Shown here piece after piece: positions 7,294 to 16,948 of a stretch of 64,000 nucleotides of DNA. The stretch is taken from contig NZ_JAOVZW010000008.1 of NCBI RefSeq assembly GCF_026460885.1, forward strand, positions 310,001 to 374,000, in the 5' to 3' direction. The notes beneath the pieces were generated by a model. The model ran no database searches. It saw nothing but the letters and a program-made list of their open reading frames with translations, and was not told the origin of the DNA. Source of the DNA: Chryseobacterium formosum. GTDB lineage: Bacteria; Bacteroidota; Bacteroidia; Flavobacteriales; Weeksellaceae. Every line of letters starts with the position of its first letter. The first letter of the stretch is position 1. The position numbers and the translations under genes were made by a program.

Positions 7294-10059
7294 ATGAAAA
7301 AAGTTTATCTGTTATTGCCTGTATTTGCGGTACAGTTTGCCTTTGCGCAGGATTCTCAGCGTTATTATTCGGGAACGTTTTTTAATGAAAAGAAAAAGCC
7401 TCAGAGTTTTCTGAAAATTTTCAACAAAAACAGCGGAGTTTATGAATTAACCGATGAAAAAGGCTATGCAATTATTGCCGCAAAAGAATACGACACTTTA
7501 GTTTGGAATAACGGAAAAAGTATTGAGGTTGTTCGGGGAGTTTATGAGTTAAAATATCTTTTAGAAAGACAAATTTCAAGAGAAACTGTAAAAGACATCA
7601 ATTCCAAAGATTATGAAAGTCTGTTGGAAAAACCTTTAAATGATCAATTCAGTATAGAACATTCTTACGATTCTTTAAGTAAAAATTCAGACCGTCAATT
7701 TTCTGCGGTGAGAAAGCTTAAACTGAAGTCAGATTCTTTATATAAAATTAAAGGTCAGCCCAGAAAATATCTTGTTTTTAACGGAAGTTTCAGCACTTCT
7801 TTAGATATAAAAAACAGAAACAGAATTCCACAGACACAAAGTCGTTATGTTCAGGGAAGATCTGAAAATGGTTTGCTCGTTTGGAAAGAACCGGATACAG
7901 GCGAAATGTTCAGTTTCGGACCTGATATTTCAACTTTAGGGTTCAACGGACAGCCGTATGAATATGATGTCAACGGACAATTGGTTGATTTATCTAATGC
8001 AGTTTCTCCTGCAAAAGCTTACAATAATAATATTTTTAAGACAACGGTTGGTTACAGCAATCAGTTGAATCTGAATGCAATTATTAAGAATGGTGGTTAC
8101 AATGATGATATTCGACTTTCTTTTACTATTGGTCAGCAAAAAGATCAGATGTATTTTGTGGATCAATATGATATTGTCAATTCATTTAAGACTAAATTCA
8201 GTACAAAAATTCTAAATTTTGATGTCAATGCAGGATTTAATTATGAAGAAAATAAAGCAACCAATACCAATAGAATAGGGCTTTTTAACAGAGCTTATCA
8301 AAACTCTTTACTGACTCCGGTTTCTTTTTCTAATCAGCAGAATGCCTATCTCAGCAATGGTTTGCAGAGAAGTTACAGTTTGTATGCAGACAATCCTGAT
8401 TTTCTTTTTAAACAGGAAAACAAATACAATTATTACGAAAATATCCGCCAGTTTAATTTTGATGTAAGTAAAAGCTGGGATGATTTTAAACTGAATATCA
8501 GTCAGGCTTACGATAATCAGGACATAATGCATCGTGATGTTTACAAGCCTTCAACCAATGGTTTTATCAACGGATTGTACAATAGAAGAGATCAGAAAAA
8601 CGAGTTTTACAATTCGAATATTTTGGCAACTTATGAAATGAAAGATCGTGATTTGAAAAACAAGTTTAGTTTAAATCATATTCTTAATGATAGAAAAGTA
8701 AGTGTTAATCACAGTTTAGGAAGAAATTATATTTATCAGAGAACGTCACAGGATTATATTTTTAATTATAATTTGGATTACGATGATTATGATGATATAG
8801 AATTTGGGGTAAACGTTGGAAATTCTTTTTACACTTCAAATACCTCATCAAAAAATGCTTATTGGCTTCCGAAAGCGAATGGATATTTCACTTTTAAAAA
8901 TTTATTTAATAATTACGGAAGCAAACTTCAACTTCTTGGAGCATACACGCAGTTAGCCGCAGAACCGGAAATAGCAAAATCATATTCCTCTTATGCGACA
9001 ACACAATTTTCTGCTCAGAATTTTTATCAATATTTTCCATTAAATGAAGTAGAGACATTTAAAAATCTCTCAAATATTAAGATTAAAGAATGGAAAACTG
9101 GTTTTAAATTAATGCTTAATCGAAAAATAGATTTAAGTGCAGAATATTTCAATCGTAAAATTTCTGATGATATTTTTCCGGTTTTTGAAGGACAGAATTT
9201 AGTCTTAAAAAATTTAGCAGATCACACGTATAAAGGATACGAAGTAAATTTTAATTATGACAAAATAATCACCAACCAAAATTTTTCTTTAAGCAGTAGA
9301 GCTTCATTTTTTAAATACACAGATATCGTTGACCATGTAAATTCCGGTTACAATAATCTAATGATTTCAGGTTTTAATGATATTTATAAAACATTGTCTG
9401 AAGGTCAGGTTTTAGGAGCTGTGATGGGAAGTTATTATGAAAGAAATACAGAAGGAAAAATCGTTATCGATGATTATGGTTATCCCGTGAAAGCTTCCGG
9501 AATGAAAATGATTGCAGATCCCACTCCGGATTTTGTTATGAAATTTTCTCACAATATCACCTACAAAATGTTTGCTTTAGACATCAATTGGGAATGGAAA
9601 AAAGGCGGACAAATATGGAACGGAACTCGGGCTGTTCTCGATTATTACGGTCGTTCCCAAACTTCAGCAGATGAAAGAAATGTTAAAAATTATGTTTTTG
9701 AAGGCGTCAATTATAATGGAAATGTCAACCAAACTCCGGTGAATTTTTACAATCCTAATCAACCGGTAAGCGAGAACCGTTGGACGAGATATGGTTTTCT
9801 CGGCGTTGCTGAAGATTATGTTGAAAAAGCAGATTACGTCAGGATTAATGATATTACACTTTCAGCTTATTTTGATATTGGAAAACTCAGAAGAGCTTTA
9901 GGACTAAGTTTTTATGTGAACAATATTTTCCTTTGGCAGGCAAACAGCGGGGTAGATTCTAATCAAAATTTTTATGATTTTGATAACAGCCGAGGTTTGG
10001 ATTTTTTCAATTTGCCATCTTTTAAAACGTATGGTTGTACAGTTTCTTTTAAATTTTAA
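7294..10059 (+). CDS. SusC/RagA-like outer-membrane beta-barrel apparently lacking a plug domain
   Basis: 921 residues from the ATG at 7294 (an in-frame TTG at 7288 is less likely). A signal peptide (KKVYLLLPVFAVQFAFAQ) is followed by a carboxypeptidase-regulatory-like segment (about 22-70, GVYELTDEKGYAIIAAK) and a linker. SusC-like barrel sequence starts by about residue 155 (SRYVQGRSENG, FSFGPDISTLG, AYNNNIFKTTVGYSNQ). Aromatic-rich strands continue to the C-terminal phenylalanine (TVSFKF). The roughly 130-residue plug with LYVIDG and YGxRGxNGVIxI motifs that normally sits between these parts is absent, yet both neighbours carry one. No SusD gene is adjacent. Four bases separate it from the A2M gene. 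Confidence 0.85.
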   Translation: MKKVYLLLPVFAVQFAFAQDSQRYYSGTFFNEKKKPQSFLKIFNKNSGVYELTDEKGYAIIAAKEYDTLVWNNGKSIEVVRGVYELKYLLERQISRETVKDINSKDYESLLEKPLNDQFSIEHSYDSLSKNSDRQFSAVRKLKLKSDSLYKIKGQPRKYLVFNGSFSTSLDIKNRNRIPQTQSRYVQGRSENGLLVWKEPDTGEMFSFGPDISTLGFNGQPYEYDVNGQLVDLSNAVSPAKAYNNNIFKTTVGYSNQLNLNAIIKNGGYNDDIRLSFTIGQQKDQMYFVDQYDIVNSFKTKFSTKILNFDVNAGFNYEENKATNTNRIGLFNRAYQNSLLTPVSFSNQQNAYLSNGLQRSYSLYADNPDFLFKQENKYNYYENIRQFNFDVSKSWDDFKLNISQAYDNQDIMHRDVYKPSTNGFINGLYNRRDQKNEFYNSNILATYEMKDRDLKNKFSLNHILNDRKVSVNHSLGRNYIYQRTSQDYIFNYNLDYDDYDDIEFGVNVGNSFYTSNTSSKNAYWLPKANGYFTFKNLFNNYGSKLQLLGAYTQLAAEPEIAKSYSSYATTQFSAQNFYQYFPLNEVETFKNLSNIKIKEWKTGFKLMLNRKIDLSAEYFNRKISDDIFPVFEGQNLVLKNLADHTYKGYEVNFNYDKIITNQNFSLSSRASFFKYTDIVDHVNSGYNNLMISGFNDIYKTLSEGQVLGAVMGSYYERNTEGKIVIDDYGYPVKASGMKMIADPTPDFVMKFSHNITYKMFALDINWEWKKGGQIWNGTRAVLDYYGRSQTSADERNVKNYVFEGVNYNGNVNQTPVNFYNPNQPVSENRWTRYGFLGVAEDYVEKADYVRINDITLSAYFDIGKLRRALGLSFYVNNIFLWQANSGVDSNQNFYDFDNSRGLDFFNLPSFKTYGCTVSFKF

Positions 10060-10062
10060 ACG

Positions 10063-13000
10063 ATGAACTTTAGATTTTTATTTAATATAACTTTTGTTTT
10101 TACTCTGTTTTCATGTCTGTTTTTCAATGGGCAGACTAAATTTAGTGATTTTAAAAAAGAGAAAACTTACATACAGACCAACCATGTTTTTTATAAACCT
10201 GGAGAGGAAATGTATTTCAAAATATTTATTATTCAGGCTGAAAATAATCTTCCCGCCAATCAAAGCAGGACCGTGAATGTAGAATTGGTTGATCCAAGCG
10301 GAGCTGTTGTGAAAAAAAGTAAATATGCAATAAAAAATGGTCATGCAGAAGGTGCTTTCAGTTTTTCGGAAAATATGAAAGGCGGAATCTACAAAATCAG
10401 AGCTTTTACAGCCTGGATGCAGAATGAAACCGGAAAAAATGTGTTTGAAAAAGAAATTACCCTCCAAAAAATTGTTTCGCCAAGAATTTTAATGAAACTT
10501 GACTTTCCTAAAAAAGGTTATGGAGCAGGAGATGAGGTTCTGGCCGATTTCTCGATGAGAAGTTTAAGTAATCTTCCGATTCCTTTTTATGAAGCTTTTT
10601 TTACAGTGAGTCATGATGGTGAAAAAATTACAGAAGGATCATTGATTAGTGATAAAGAAGGAAAATATTTATTAAAATTTAAACTTCCTGAGGTACTGAA
10701 ATCTTCGGATGCTTTATTGAGCATAAAAGTCAATTACGAAGGTTTTACAGAATCTATTTCGAGAAACATCCCGATTGTTCTGAATAATTTAGATTTAAAA
10801 TTTATGCCTGAAGGCGGAACTTTTATTAACGGAATCGAACAAAATGTCGCTTTTAAGGCTTTGGATGAATTTGAAAAACCTGTTGATGCAGTTTTAGAAA
10901 TTTATAATCAGAATCATCAGAAATTGACTGAAGTTTCAGCCTATAATTTCGGCATGGGAAGTTTTCTTTTTACTCCGGAAATAGGTGAAATGTATTACGC
11001 CAAAGTTCTCAAGCCCGAAAATATTGATAAAATCTACCAACTTCCCACCGCAAAAGATGACGGAATTGTTTTTAATGCTAAAAAAGAGAATCAGAATGTT
11101 AAGTTAATGATCAATTCAACTTCTGCGAAAAATGTTTTAATCATTGGAAATTTTAAAGAGAAAGAAGTGTTTTCTAAATCTTTAAGTTTAAAACAGGGAT
11201 TAAACGTTATAGATATTTCAGAAAAAGAACTTTCCATTGGGATTATCAGATTTACGGTCATTGAAAACAAGATTCCTTTAGCGGAAAGAATTGTTTTTGC
11301 GAATGAAAATACGCAGATGAAGGTGAAAATTACCCCAACAAAGAAAAATTATTTGCCGAGAGAAAAAGTAATTGTCAATGTTGAAACAACCGACGAAAAC
11401 AATCAGCCTATTCCAGCCAATCTTTCAATGAGTGTAGTTGATGATAAACTCTGGACTTATGCAGATGATAAACAAAACCATATTCTTTCCTGGATTTTAT
11501 TGGATTCTGAACTGAGAGGAAAAATAGAAAGACCACAGTTTTATTTTGATAAAAAAGAAGAAAAAGCAACCAAAAGTTTAGACTTAGTGATGTTGACCAA
11601 CGGTTACCGATATTTTGAAATGAATCCTGATGTTGAAAAAACCGGAAATTATAAATATTTACCTGAAAAAATCAACCCGATTTATGGTATTGTAGAAGAT
11701 GAGAATAAAAAACCGGTAAAAGCAGAAGTGTATTTGGTTGAAGGAAATTCTAAGATTAAAAAACAGATTACTTCAGAAAACGGATTGTTTTATTTCTCAG
11801 ATTTAGACGGAGTTTATCAACATACAATTATTGCAAAATCTTTAGCAAAAAAACAGAAAGTGAATGTTAGAATGCTTTCTTATAAATTGAATATTAATCC
11901 TTTAGAAAAGCAATCTTTAGAAAATATTAATATTGAAGAGGTTATAAAAGATGCAGAGATTAAAGAGAAAAAGCCTTCAATTTCCCAAGGTGTTCAAGAT
12001 ATTTTAAAAAAATTACCATCAATTAGAAAATCAGACTCGAGTAATACTGAGAAAAGTATTGAAGAAGTAGTCGTTTTAGGTTATAGTAAAACACAAACAA
12101 AATCGAAATCTGTTGCGGCAACTGTAACTGTTAGCTCAGAAATATTTGAAAATAGACCAAATGTATCTTTTTTACAATCTTTACAAGGTCAAGTGGCAGG
12201 ATTATCAATAAGTTCTTCTTCCGGTTCACCTGGTTCAAGTAAAATAGATGTTGTGATTAGAGGAATATCTTCAATAACAGCGCATGCTGATCCTTTATAT
12301 GTTATTGATGGGATTATTTCTAATGCTACTCAATTTAGAAATTTAAATCCGGGTGATATCAATTCTGTTTCTGTTTTAAAAGACGCAGCAGCAACTTCGA
12401 TTTATGGAAACAGAGGTTCGAACGGAGTGATTATTATCAATTCAAAAAATAGAAGAAACTCAAATATAAAATTCGACATCACCCCTGAAACTTATTTTGC
12501 AGTAAAAAATATTCCTGGAGATAGTTTGACAATTTACGGTGAATCTTATCTTTATGATGGCTACAGAAAATTTTCTTATCCAATTTATAAAACCACAAAC
12601 ACTTCATATCGCCACGATTACCGAGAAACTTTATATTGGAATCCAATTTTAGAAACCGATAAAAATGGAAAAGCTCAAGTAGAATTTTATCAATCTGATG
12701 CCAATTCTGCTTTCAGAATTATGACAGAAGGAATTGCTACTTCAGGATTAATCGGTAGAGATGAAACTACGTATGCAGCACAAAGTTTAATTTCAATCGA
12801 TGCAAAAATTCCGCAATATTTAACAAGAACTGACCAAATGACGATTCCTGTCGTCATTAAAAATAATTCTTCGGAAACAAAAACGTTAACGATGAATGTC
12901 ATTGTTCCGAATCATATTAAGCTGATGAAAGCAGACAGTTTGATTACGCTAAAACCATTAGAATCCGGAAGATTATTTGTGAAAATGCAGACGGATAAAT

Positions 13001-14622
13001 TAATCAGTTCAAATATTCAGTTTACCGTAAAATCAAATGAATTCAGAGAAACAATGATTTTGCCATTGAAAGTTGAAGAAAAAGGCTTTCTGCATCATTT
13101 TTCTATCGTAAATAACAAGCCTGAAAATACGAAAATCGACATTCCTGAATATGTAAATGGAAGTTTTGAAGCATCATATTATGTTTACGAAAACTCTGCT
13201 TTACAAATGTTTGAAGATATTGAAAGATTAAAACGTGAACCTTACGGTTGTTTCGAGCAGCTTTCTTCTACAGTTTATCCCAATGTTTTTATTTTGAATT
13301 ATTTAAAAACGACCAACAAAATCAGTTCAGGAACGGAATTTACTGTTGTGAAAAACATGAAAAAAGGATTTGAAAAAATGCTTTCTTATAAAAACAAAGA
13401 CGGTGGATTCTCTTATTTCAACGGAAATGAGTCTGACGTTGCTTTGTCTGCATTCGCTTTACTGCAATTCAGAGATTTAAAGAAATATGTAAATGTTGAT
13501 GCCAAATTGGTTCAGAATCTTTCTTCATTTATATTGTCAAAGAAAAATTCTAACGGACTTTTTGAAGTGAGAAGAAGTTATGAATCTCAATCAGCTTATT
13601 CTGAATATTCATGGTCGAGAAATATGTATGTTTTGTATGTTTTGTCGAAGCTTGGTTTTAAAAATGAAATTCAGGATACTTATGAAACCAGCTTAAAAAG
13701 AGCTTTGGCAACGAAAGATTCTTATCAGTTGGCTTTAATGGCGAATGCGTCTTCTAATCTTGGGAAAAGCAATGATTATGCTCATTTAATTTCAATTTTA
13801 AATGATCAATATAGGAATAAAGAGGTAAAAACCAAGACAACATTTACAGGTTCAGGTGGAATTTCAGCCAATGCAGAAACGCTTTCTTTATATATGATGG
13901 CGTTGCAGAAAAGTGAAAAAAATAATCAGTTGGAAATTGCAAAAGTTGCAGATGAATTGATTAATTACAACGGATATTACGGATTTGGTTCGACACAAGC
14001 TACGACTGTGGCTTTAGAGGCATTATCAGATTTTTTCGCAAAAAACGAACAGTTATTTGGAATAGATAAACCCGAAATTAAAATCAATAACGCAAAAGTA
14101 TCTCCAAACATCATGTTCTCTTCAGCTTTTAAGAAAGGTGAAAATGAATTAAACGTGGAGTATTTATGCGATAGAGGTTTACCCTACAAATTAGATTATC
14201 AATATTATACTTTAGAAGCTCCGAAAAGTGAAAATATTCCAGTGACTTTAGAAACAAAACTGAAATCTGAAATTTCAAAAGTAGGAGAGATTAACAGAAT
14301 GACAGTGACGTTAAAAAATAAAATCAACGGAGATCTACCAATGACCACAGCAAAAATCGGAATTCCTGCCGGATTGACTTTACAAAATGCTTTGTTGAAA
14401 GATATGGTTGATAAAAAACAGGTTTCTTATTATGAAATATTTGATAATTATCTGGTTTTATACTGGGAACATTTTGATGCGAATGAAACGAAAACTATTA
14501 ATCTCGATTTAAAAGTGGAATTTGCTGGAGAATACACAGGAAAAGCAAGCAACGTATATCTTTATTATATGCCAGAATCTAAGTTTTGGAATGAAGGTAT
14601 TAAAGCTGTAATAGAGCCTTAA
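10063..14622 (+). CDS. Alpha-2-macroglobulin family protein with embedded SusC-type plug and thioester
   Basis: 1519 residues with an N-terminal signal sequence. Macroglobulin-like domains start at about residue 30 (TNHVFYKPGEEMYFK) and continue to about 530. A carboxypeptidase-regulatory-like domain (about 560-610) comes next, then a SusC/RagA plug at about 665-797 (EEVVVLGY, PLYVIDGI, SVLKDAAATSIYGNRG, GVIIINSK). Next is the A2M/MG7 domain (YWNPILETDKNGKA, W859), the thioester motif GCFEQ with C1063 and Q1066, an alpha-helical TED region (KDGGFSYFNGNESDVALSAF), and a C-terminal receptor-binding-like domain. Bacterial A2Ms trap attacking proteases; the plug sits where the bait region is expected. 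Translation is probably coupled to the barrel gene. No lipobox was seen. Confidence 0.88.
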   Translation: MNFRFLFNITFVFTLFSCLFFNGQTKFSDFKKEKTYIQTNHVFYKPGEEMYFKIFIIQAENNLPANQSRTVNVELVDPSGAVVKKSKYAIKNGHAEGAFSFSENMKGGIYKIRAFTAWMQNETGKNVFEKEITLQKIVSPRILMKLDFPKKGYGAGDEVLADFSMRSLSNLPIPFYEAFFTVSHDGEKITEGSLISDKEGKYLLKFKLPEVLKSSDALLSIKVNYEGFTESISRNIPIVLNNLDLKFMPEGGTFINGIEQNVAFKALDEFEKPVDAVLEIYNQNHQKLTEVSAYNFGMGSFLFTPEIGEMYYAKVLKPENIDKIYQLPTAKDDGIVFNAKKENQNVKLMINSTSAKNVLIIGNFKEKEVFSKSLSLKQGLNVIDISEKELSIGIIRFTVIENKIPLAERIVFANENTQMKVKITPTKKNYLPREKVIVNVETTDENNQPIPANLSMSVVDDKLWTYADDKQNHILSWILLDSELRGKIERPQFYFDKKEEKATKSLDLVMLTNGYRYFEMNPDVEKTGNYKYLPEKINPIYGIVEDENKKPVKAEVYLVEGNSKIKKQITSENGLFYFSDLDGVYQHTIIAKSLAKKQKVNVRMLSYKLNINPLEKQSLENINIEEVIKDAEIKEKKPSISQGVQDILKKLPSIRKSDSSNTEKSIEEVVVLGYSKTQTKSKSVAATVTVSSEIFENRPNVSFLQSLQGQVAGLSISSSSGSPGSSKIDVVIRGISSITAHADPLYVIDGIISNATQFRNLNPGDINSVSVLKDAAATSIYGNRGSNGVIIINSKNRRNSNIKFDITPETYFAVKNIPGDSLTIYGESYLYDGYRKFSYPIYKTTNTSYRHDYRETLYWNPILETDKNGKAQVEFYQSDANSAFRIMTEGIATSGLIGRDETTYAAQSLISIDAKIPQYLTRTDQMTIPVVIKNNSSETKTLTMNVIVPNHIKLMKADSLITLKPLESGRLFVKMQTDKLISSNIQFTVKSNEFRETMILPLKVEEKGFLHHFSIVNNKPENTKIDIPEYVNGSFEASYYVYENSALQMFEDIERLKREPYGCFEQLSSTVYPNVFILNYLKTTNKISSGTEFTVVKNMKKGFEKMLSYKNKDGGFSYFNGNESDVALSAFALLQFRDLKKYVNVDAKLVQNLSSFILSKKNSNGLFEVRRSYESQSAYSEYSWSRNMYVLYVLSKLGFKNEIQDTYETSLKRALATKDSYQLALMANASSNLGKSNDYAHLISILNDQYRNKEVKTKTTFTGSGGISANAETLSLYMMALQKSEKNNQLEIAKVADELINYNGYYGFGSTQATTVALEALSDFFAKNEQLFGIDKPEIKINNAKVSPNIMFSSAFKKGENELNVEYLCDRGLPYKLDYQYYTLEAPKSENIPVTLETKLKSEISKVGEINRMTVTLKNKINGDLPMTTAKIGIPAGLTLQNALLKDMVDKKQVSYYEIFDNYLVLYWEHFDANETKTINLDLKVEFAGEYTGKASNVYLYYMPESKFWNEGIKAVIEP

Positions 14623-14670
14623 TCATTTAGATTAAATTTTTTATATTTAAATAACTAAAATCACATCATT

Positions 14671-16257
14671 ATGAATAAAATTATTATCGCAATCTTATCA
14701 TTATCGATCATTGTAAGTTGTCAAAAGCAAAAGGAAGAAGTTGTTACTTCAATGGATATGATATCAGAAGCTCCAATGGTGGCGAAAGAAATGAAAGTTG
14801 ATAAAACTGCTCAAGATAATCAGGTAACAAATACTGAAATAGATACAGAAAACGAAGAATATGCATCTCTAATCGAAAATCCTTTTGAGCTCACCAAAAG
14901 CCAGCCTGTTTCTACTTTTTCCATCGATGTGGATAACGCATCGTACTCTAACATCAGAAGAATGATTAATGAAGGTCAAAAAGTAGATAAAAATGCCGTG
15001 AGAATCGAAGAAATGATCAATTATTTTAAGTACAATTATCCGCAACCACAATCTCAGCATCCATTTTCTATCAATACAGAATACAGCGATTCGCCTTGGA
15101 ATCCTAAGCATAAATTATTGAAAATTGGGCTTCAGGGTAAAAATGTGCCAATTAATAATTTGCCACCTTCTAATATTATTTTCCTAATCGATACTTCGGG
15201 TTCGATGAGTGACGATAACAAATTACCGTTGTTGAAAGAGTCTTTAAAAATACTTTTAAACCAATTGAGTTCTAAAGATAAAGTCGGAATTGTTGCTTAT
15301 GCAGGAAGCGCAGGTGTCATTCTACCCTCTACATCAGCTTCAGAAAAAGGTGAAATTCTTGAAGCTTTTGACAAACTTGAAGCAGGAGGAAGTACTGCAG
15401 GTGGAGAAGGAATTGAGCTGGCCTACAAACTGGCAAAAGAAAATTTCATTAAGGGCGGAAATAACAGAGTAGTTTTGGCAACGGACGGCGATTTTAATGT
15501 TGGAACATCTTCTGAAGCTAATCTCCAGTCTTTGATTGAGGAAAAGAGGAAATCTGGAATTTTTCTTACGTGTCTTGGCTACGGAATGGGAAATTACAAA
15601 GACAATAAATTGGAGACTTTAGCCAATAAAGGAAACGGAAATTATGGTTACATAGACAATATTCAGGAGGCCAATAAATTTCTGGGAAAAGAGTTTGCCG
15701 GAAATATTTATACGATTGCAAAAGATGTGAAAGTTCAGATAGAATTTAATCCCAAATACGTAAAATCTTACCGTCTGATTGGTTATGAAAATAGAATGCT
15801 GAAAAATGAAGATTTCGAAAACGATCAGATTGATGCCGGAGAATTGGGAAGTGGTCACACCGTAACGGCTTTGTATGAAATCATTCCCTCAGATGTTAAT
15901 TCTGAATTTGTACCTAAAGAAATAAAGACAAAATATTCTAAATCCAACAATTCTACAGGTTTCGGGGATGAACTGGCAACCGTAAAATTCAGATACAAAA
16001 AGCCGGACGGTAATAAGAGCACGGAAATCAGTCAGATTGTTAAAAACTCAGATTACAGAATGGCTACAGCTAGCCCTGATTTTAAATTTGCTACATCTGT
16101 TGCATGGTTCGGGTTGGTTTTAAGAGATTCAAAACTTATTACTAAAAAAGGACTGAACGAAATCGAAAGTCTGGCAAAACAAGGAATTAGCAGAGATGAA
16201 GATGGCTATAGATCAGAGTTTATCAAACTAGTTCAAAAATATAAGTCAGTAAATTAA
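14671..16257 (+). CDS. YfbK-type VWA domain lipoprotein
   Basis: 528 residues. The N-terminus (NKIIIAILSLSIIVSCQK) is a lipoprotein signal with lipobox cysteine C17. From about residue 60 it follows the YfbK layout: ENPFELTK (69), the N-terminal VWA-associated region, a MIDAS DTSGS at 174-178, the metal loop ATDGDFNVG, and a C-terminal DUF3520-like domain ending DGYRSEFIKLV. The part after residue 60 is a close paralogue of the C-terminal two-thirds of the protein at 4773, so this is the plug-less, lipid-anchored version. It lies 48 bases after the A2M gene and before a terminator, and could belong to the same transcript. The ligand is unknown. Confidence 0.9.
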   Translation: MNKIIIAILSLSIIVSCQKQKEEVVTSMDMISEAPMVAKEMKVDKTAQDNQVTNTEIDTENEEYASLIENPFELTKSQPVSTFSIDVDNASYSNIRRMINEGQKVDKNAVRIEEMINYFKYNYPQPQSQHPFSINTEYSDSPWNPKHKLLKIGLQGKNVPINNLPPSNIIFLIDTSGSMSDDNKLPLLKESLKILLNQLSSKDKVGIVAYAGSAGVILPSTSASEKGEILEAFDKLEAGGSTAGGEGIELAYKLAKENFIKGGNNRVVLATDGDFNVGTSSEANLQSLIEEKRKSGIFLTCLGYGMGNYKDNKLETLANKGNGNYGYIDNIQEANKFLGKEFAGNIYTIAKDVKVQIEFNPKYVKSYRLIGYENRMLKNEDFENDQIDAGELGSGHTVTALYEIIPSDVNSEFVPKEIKTKYSKSNNSTGFGDELATVKFRYKKPDGNKSTEISQIVKNSDYRMATASPDFKFATSVAWFGLVLRDSKLITKKGLNEIESLAKQGISRDEDGYRSEFIKLVQKYKSVN

Positions 16258-16262
16258 TCAAT

Positions 16263-16296
16263 AAAAACAGACGTTTAAAAAGATGTCTGTTTTTAT
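16263..16296 (+). terminator. Intrinsic terminator ending the VWA/A2M locus
   Basis: AAAAACAGAC (16263-16272) pairs perfectly with GTCTGTTTTT (16285-16294), six bases after the VWA lipoprotein stop, running into a T-rich tract. Confidence 0.85.
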
Positions 16297-16307
16297 TTAA
16301 AATAAAC

Positions 16308-16354
16308 TTTCAATAATTATTGAAAATTCAAAAACTATTATTACATTTGTAATA
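16308..16354 (+). promoter_or_regulatory. Promoter with two overlapping palindromes, candidate GbsR/MarR operator
   Basis: TTG (16320-16322), a 19-base spacer and TACATTTG (16342-16349) exactly fit the flavobacterial promoter. The perfect palindrome TTTCAATAATTATTGAAA (16308-16325) covers the -33 element, and TATTAC-ATTT-GTAATA (16339-16354) covers the -7 element. The regulator gene starts 20 bases later, which points to autorepression. Confidence 0.75.
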
Positions 16355-16373
16355 GAAATTAAAATATAAGAAA

Positions 16374-16877
16374 ATGCAACTTTCAGAAGCTAAAGAAAAA
16401 TATATTCAAACTTGGGGAACTTTTGCTACCAATTGGGGAATCAATCGAACTATGGCACAAGTTCATGCTTTACTTTTGGCAAGTGGAAAGGCACTTTCTA
16501 CCGATGAGGTGATGGAACAGCTTAAAATTTCAAGAGGAAATGCAAATATGAATCTTCGAGCTTTGATGGATTGGGGAATTGTGAAAAAAGAATTCGTAAA
16601 AGGTGAAAGAAAAGAGTATTTTTTAGCTGAGAAAGATGTTTGGTACCTGTTCAAACAGATTACGAAAGAGCGTAGAAAAAGAGAAATAGAACCTGTAATT
16701 TCTTTTTTAGAAGAACTTAAAAATATTGAAGACAAAGATTCTGAAGGAGCTAAAGAATTTATCAAGTTAATGGATGATTTCAGTTCCGTAACAGGAAAAA
16801 TCAACAATATTATGGATCTCGCCATAAAAAGTGATGATCATTGGCTGGTCGGAAAGATCACCAATTTACTGAAATAG
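16374..16877 (+). CDS. GbsR/MarR family transcriptional regulator
   Basis: 167 residues. The N-terminal helix KYIQTWGTFATNWGINRTMAQVHALLL is characteristic of the GbsR branch. A winged helix (about 45-90) has STDEVMEQLKISRGNANMNLRAL as the HTH and KGERKEYFLAEKDVW as the wing. The remainder is a helical dimerisation region. It heads a run of co-directional genes for membrane proteins, a desaturase and an epimerase, and its own promoter is covered by palindromes, so local control is likely. In Bacillus GbsR controls glycine-betaine genes; nothing here indicates that ligand. Confidence 0.88.
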   Translation: MQLSEAKEKYIQTWGTFATNWGINRTMAQVHALLLASGKALSTDEVMEQLKISRGNANMNLRALMDWGIVKKEFVKGERKEYFLAEKDVWYLFKQITKERRKREIEPVISFLEELKNIEDKDSEGAKEFIKLMDDFSSVTGKINNIMDLAIKSDDHWLVGKITNLLK

Positions 16878-16948
16878 AAAGGACTTTAAAATCCTTGTTT
16901 TATTTCGATTTAAGTTTCAAAAATTACTGAAAATACAATATTTATAAA

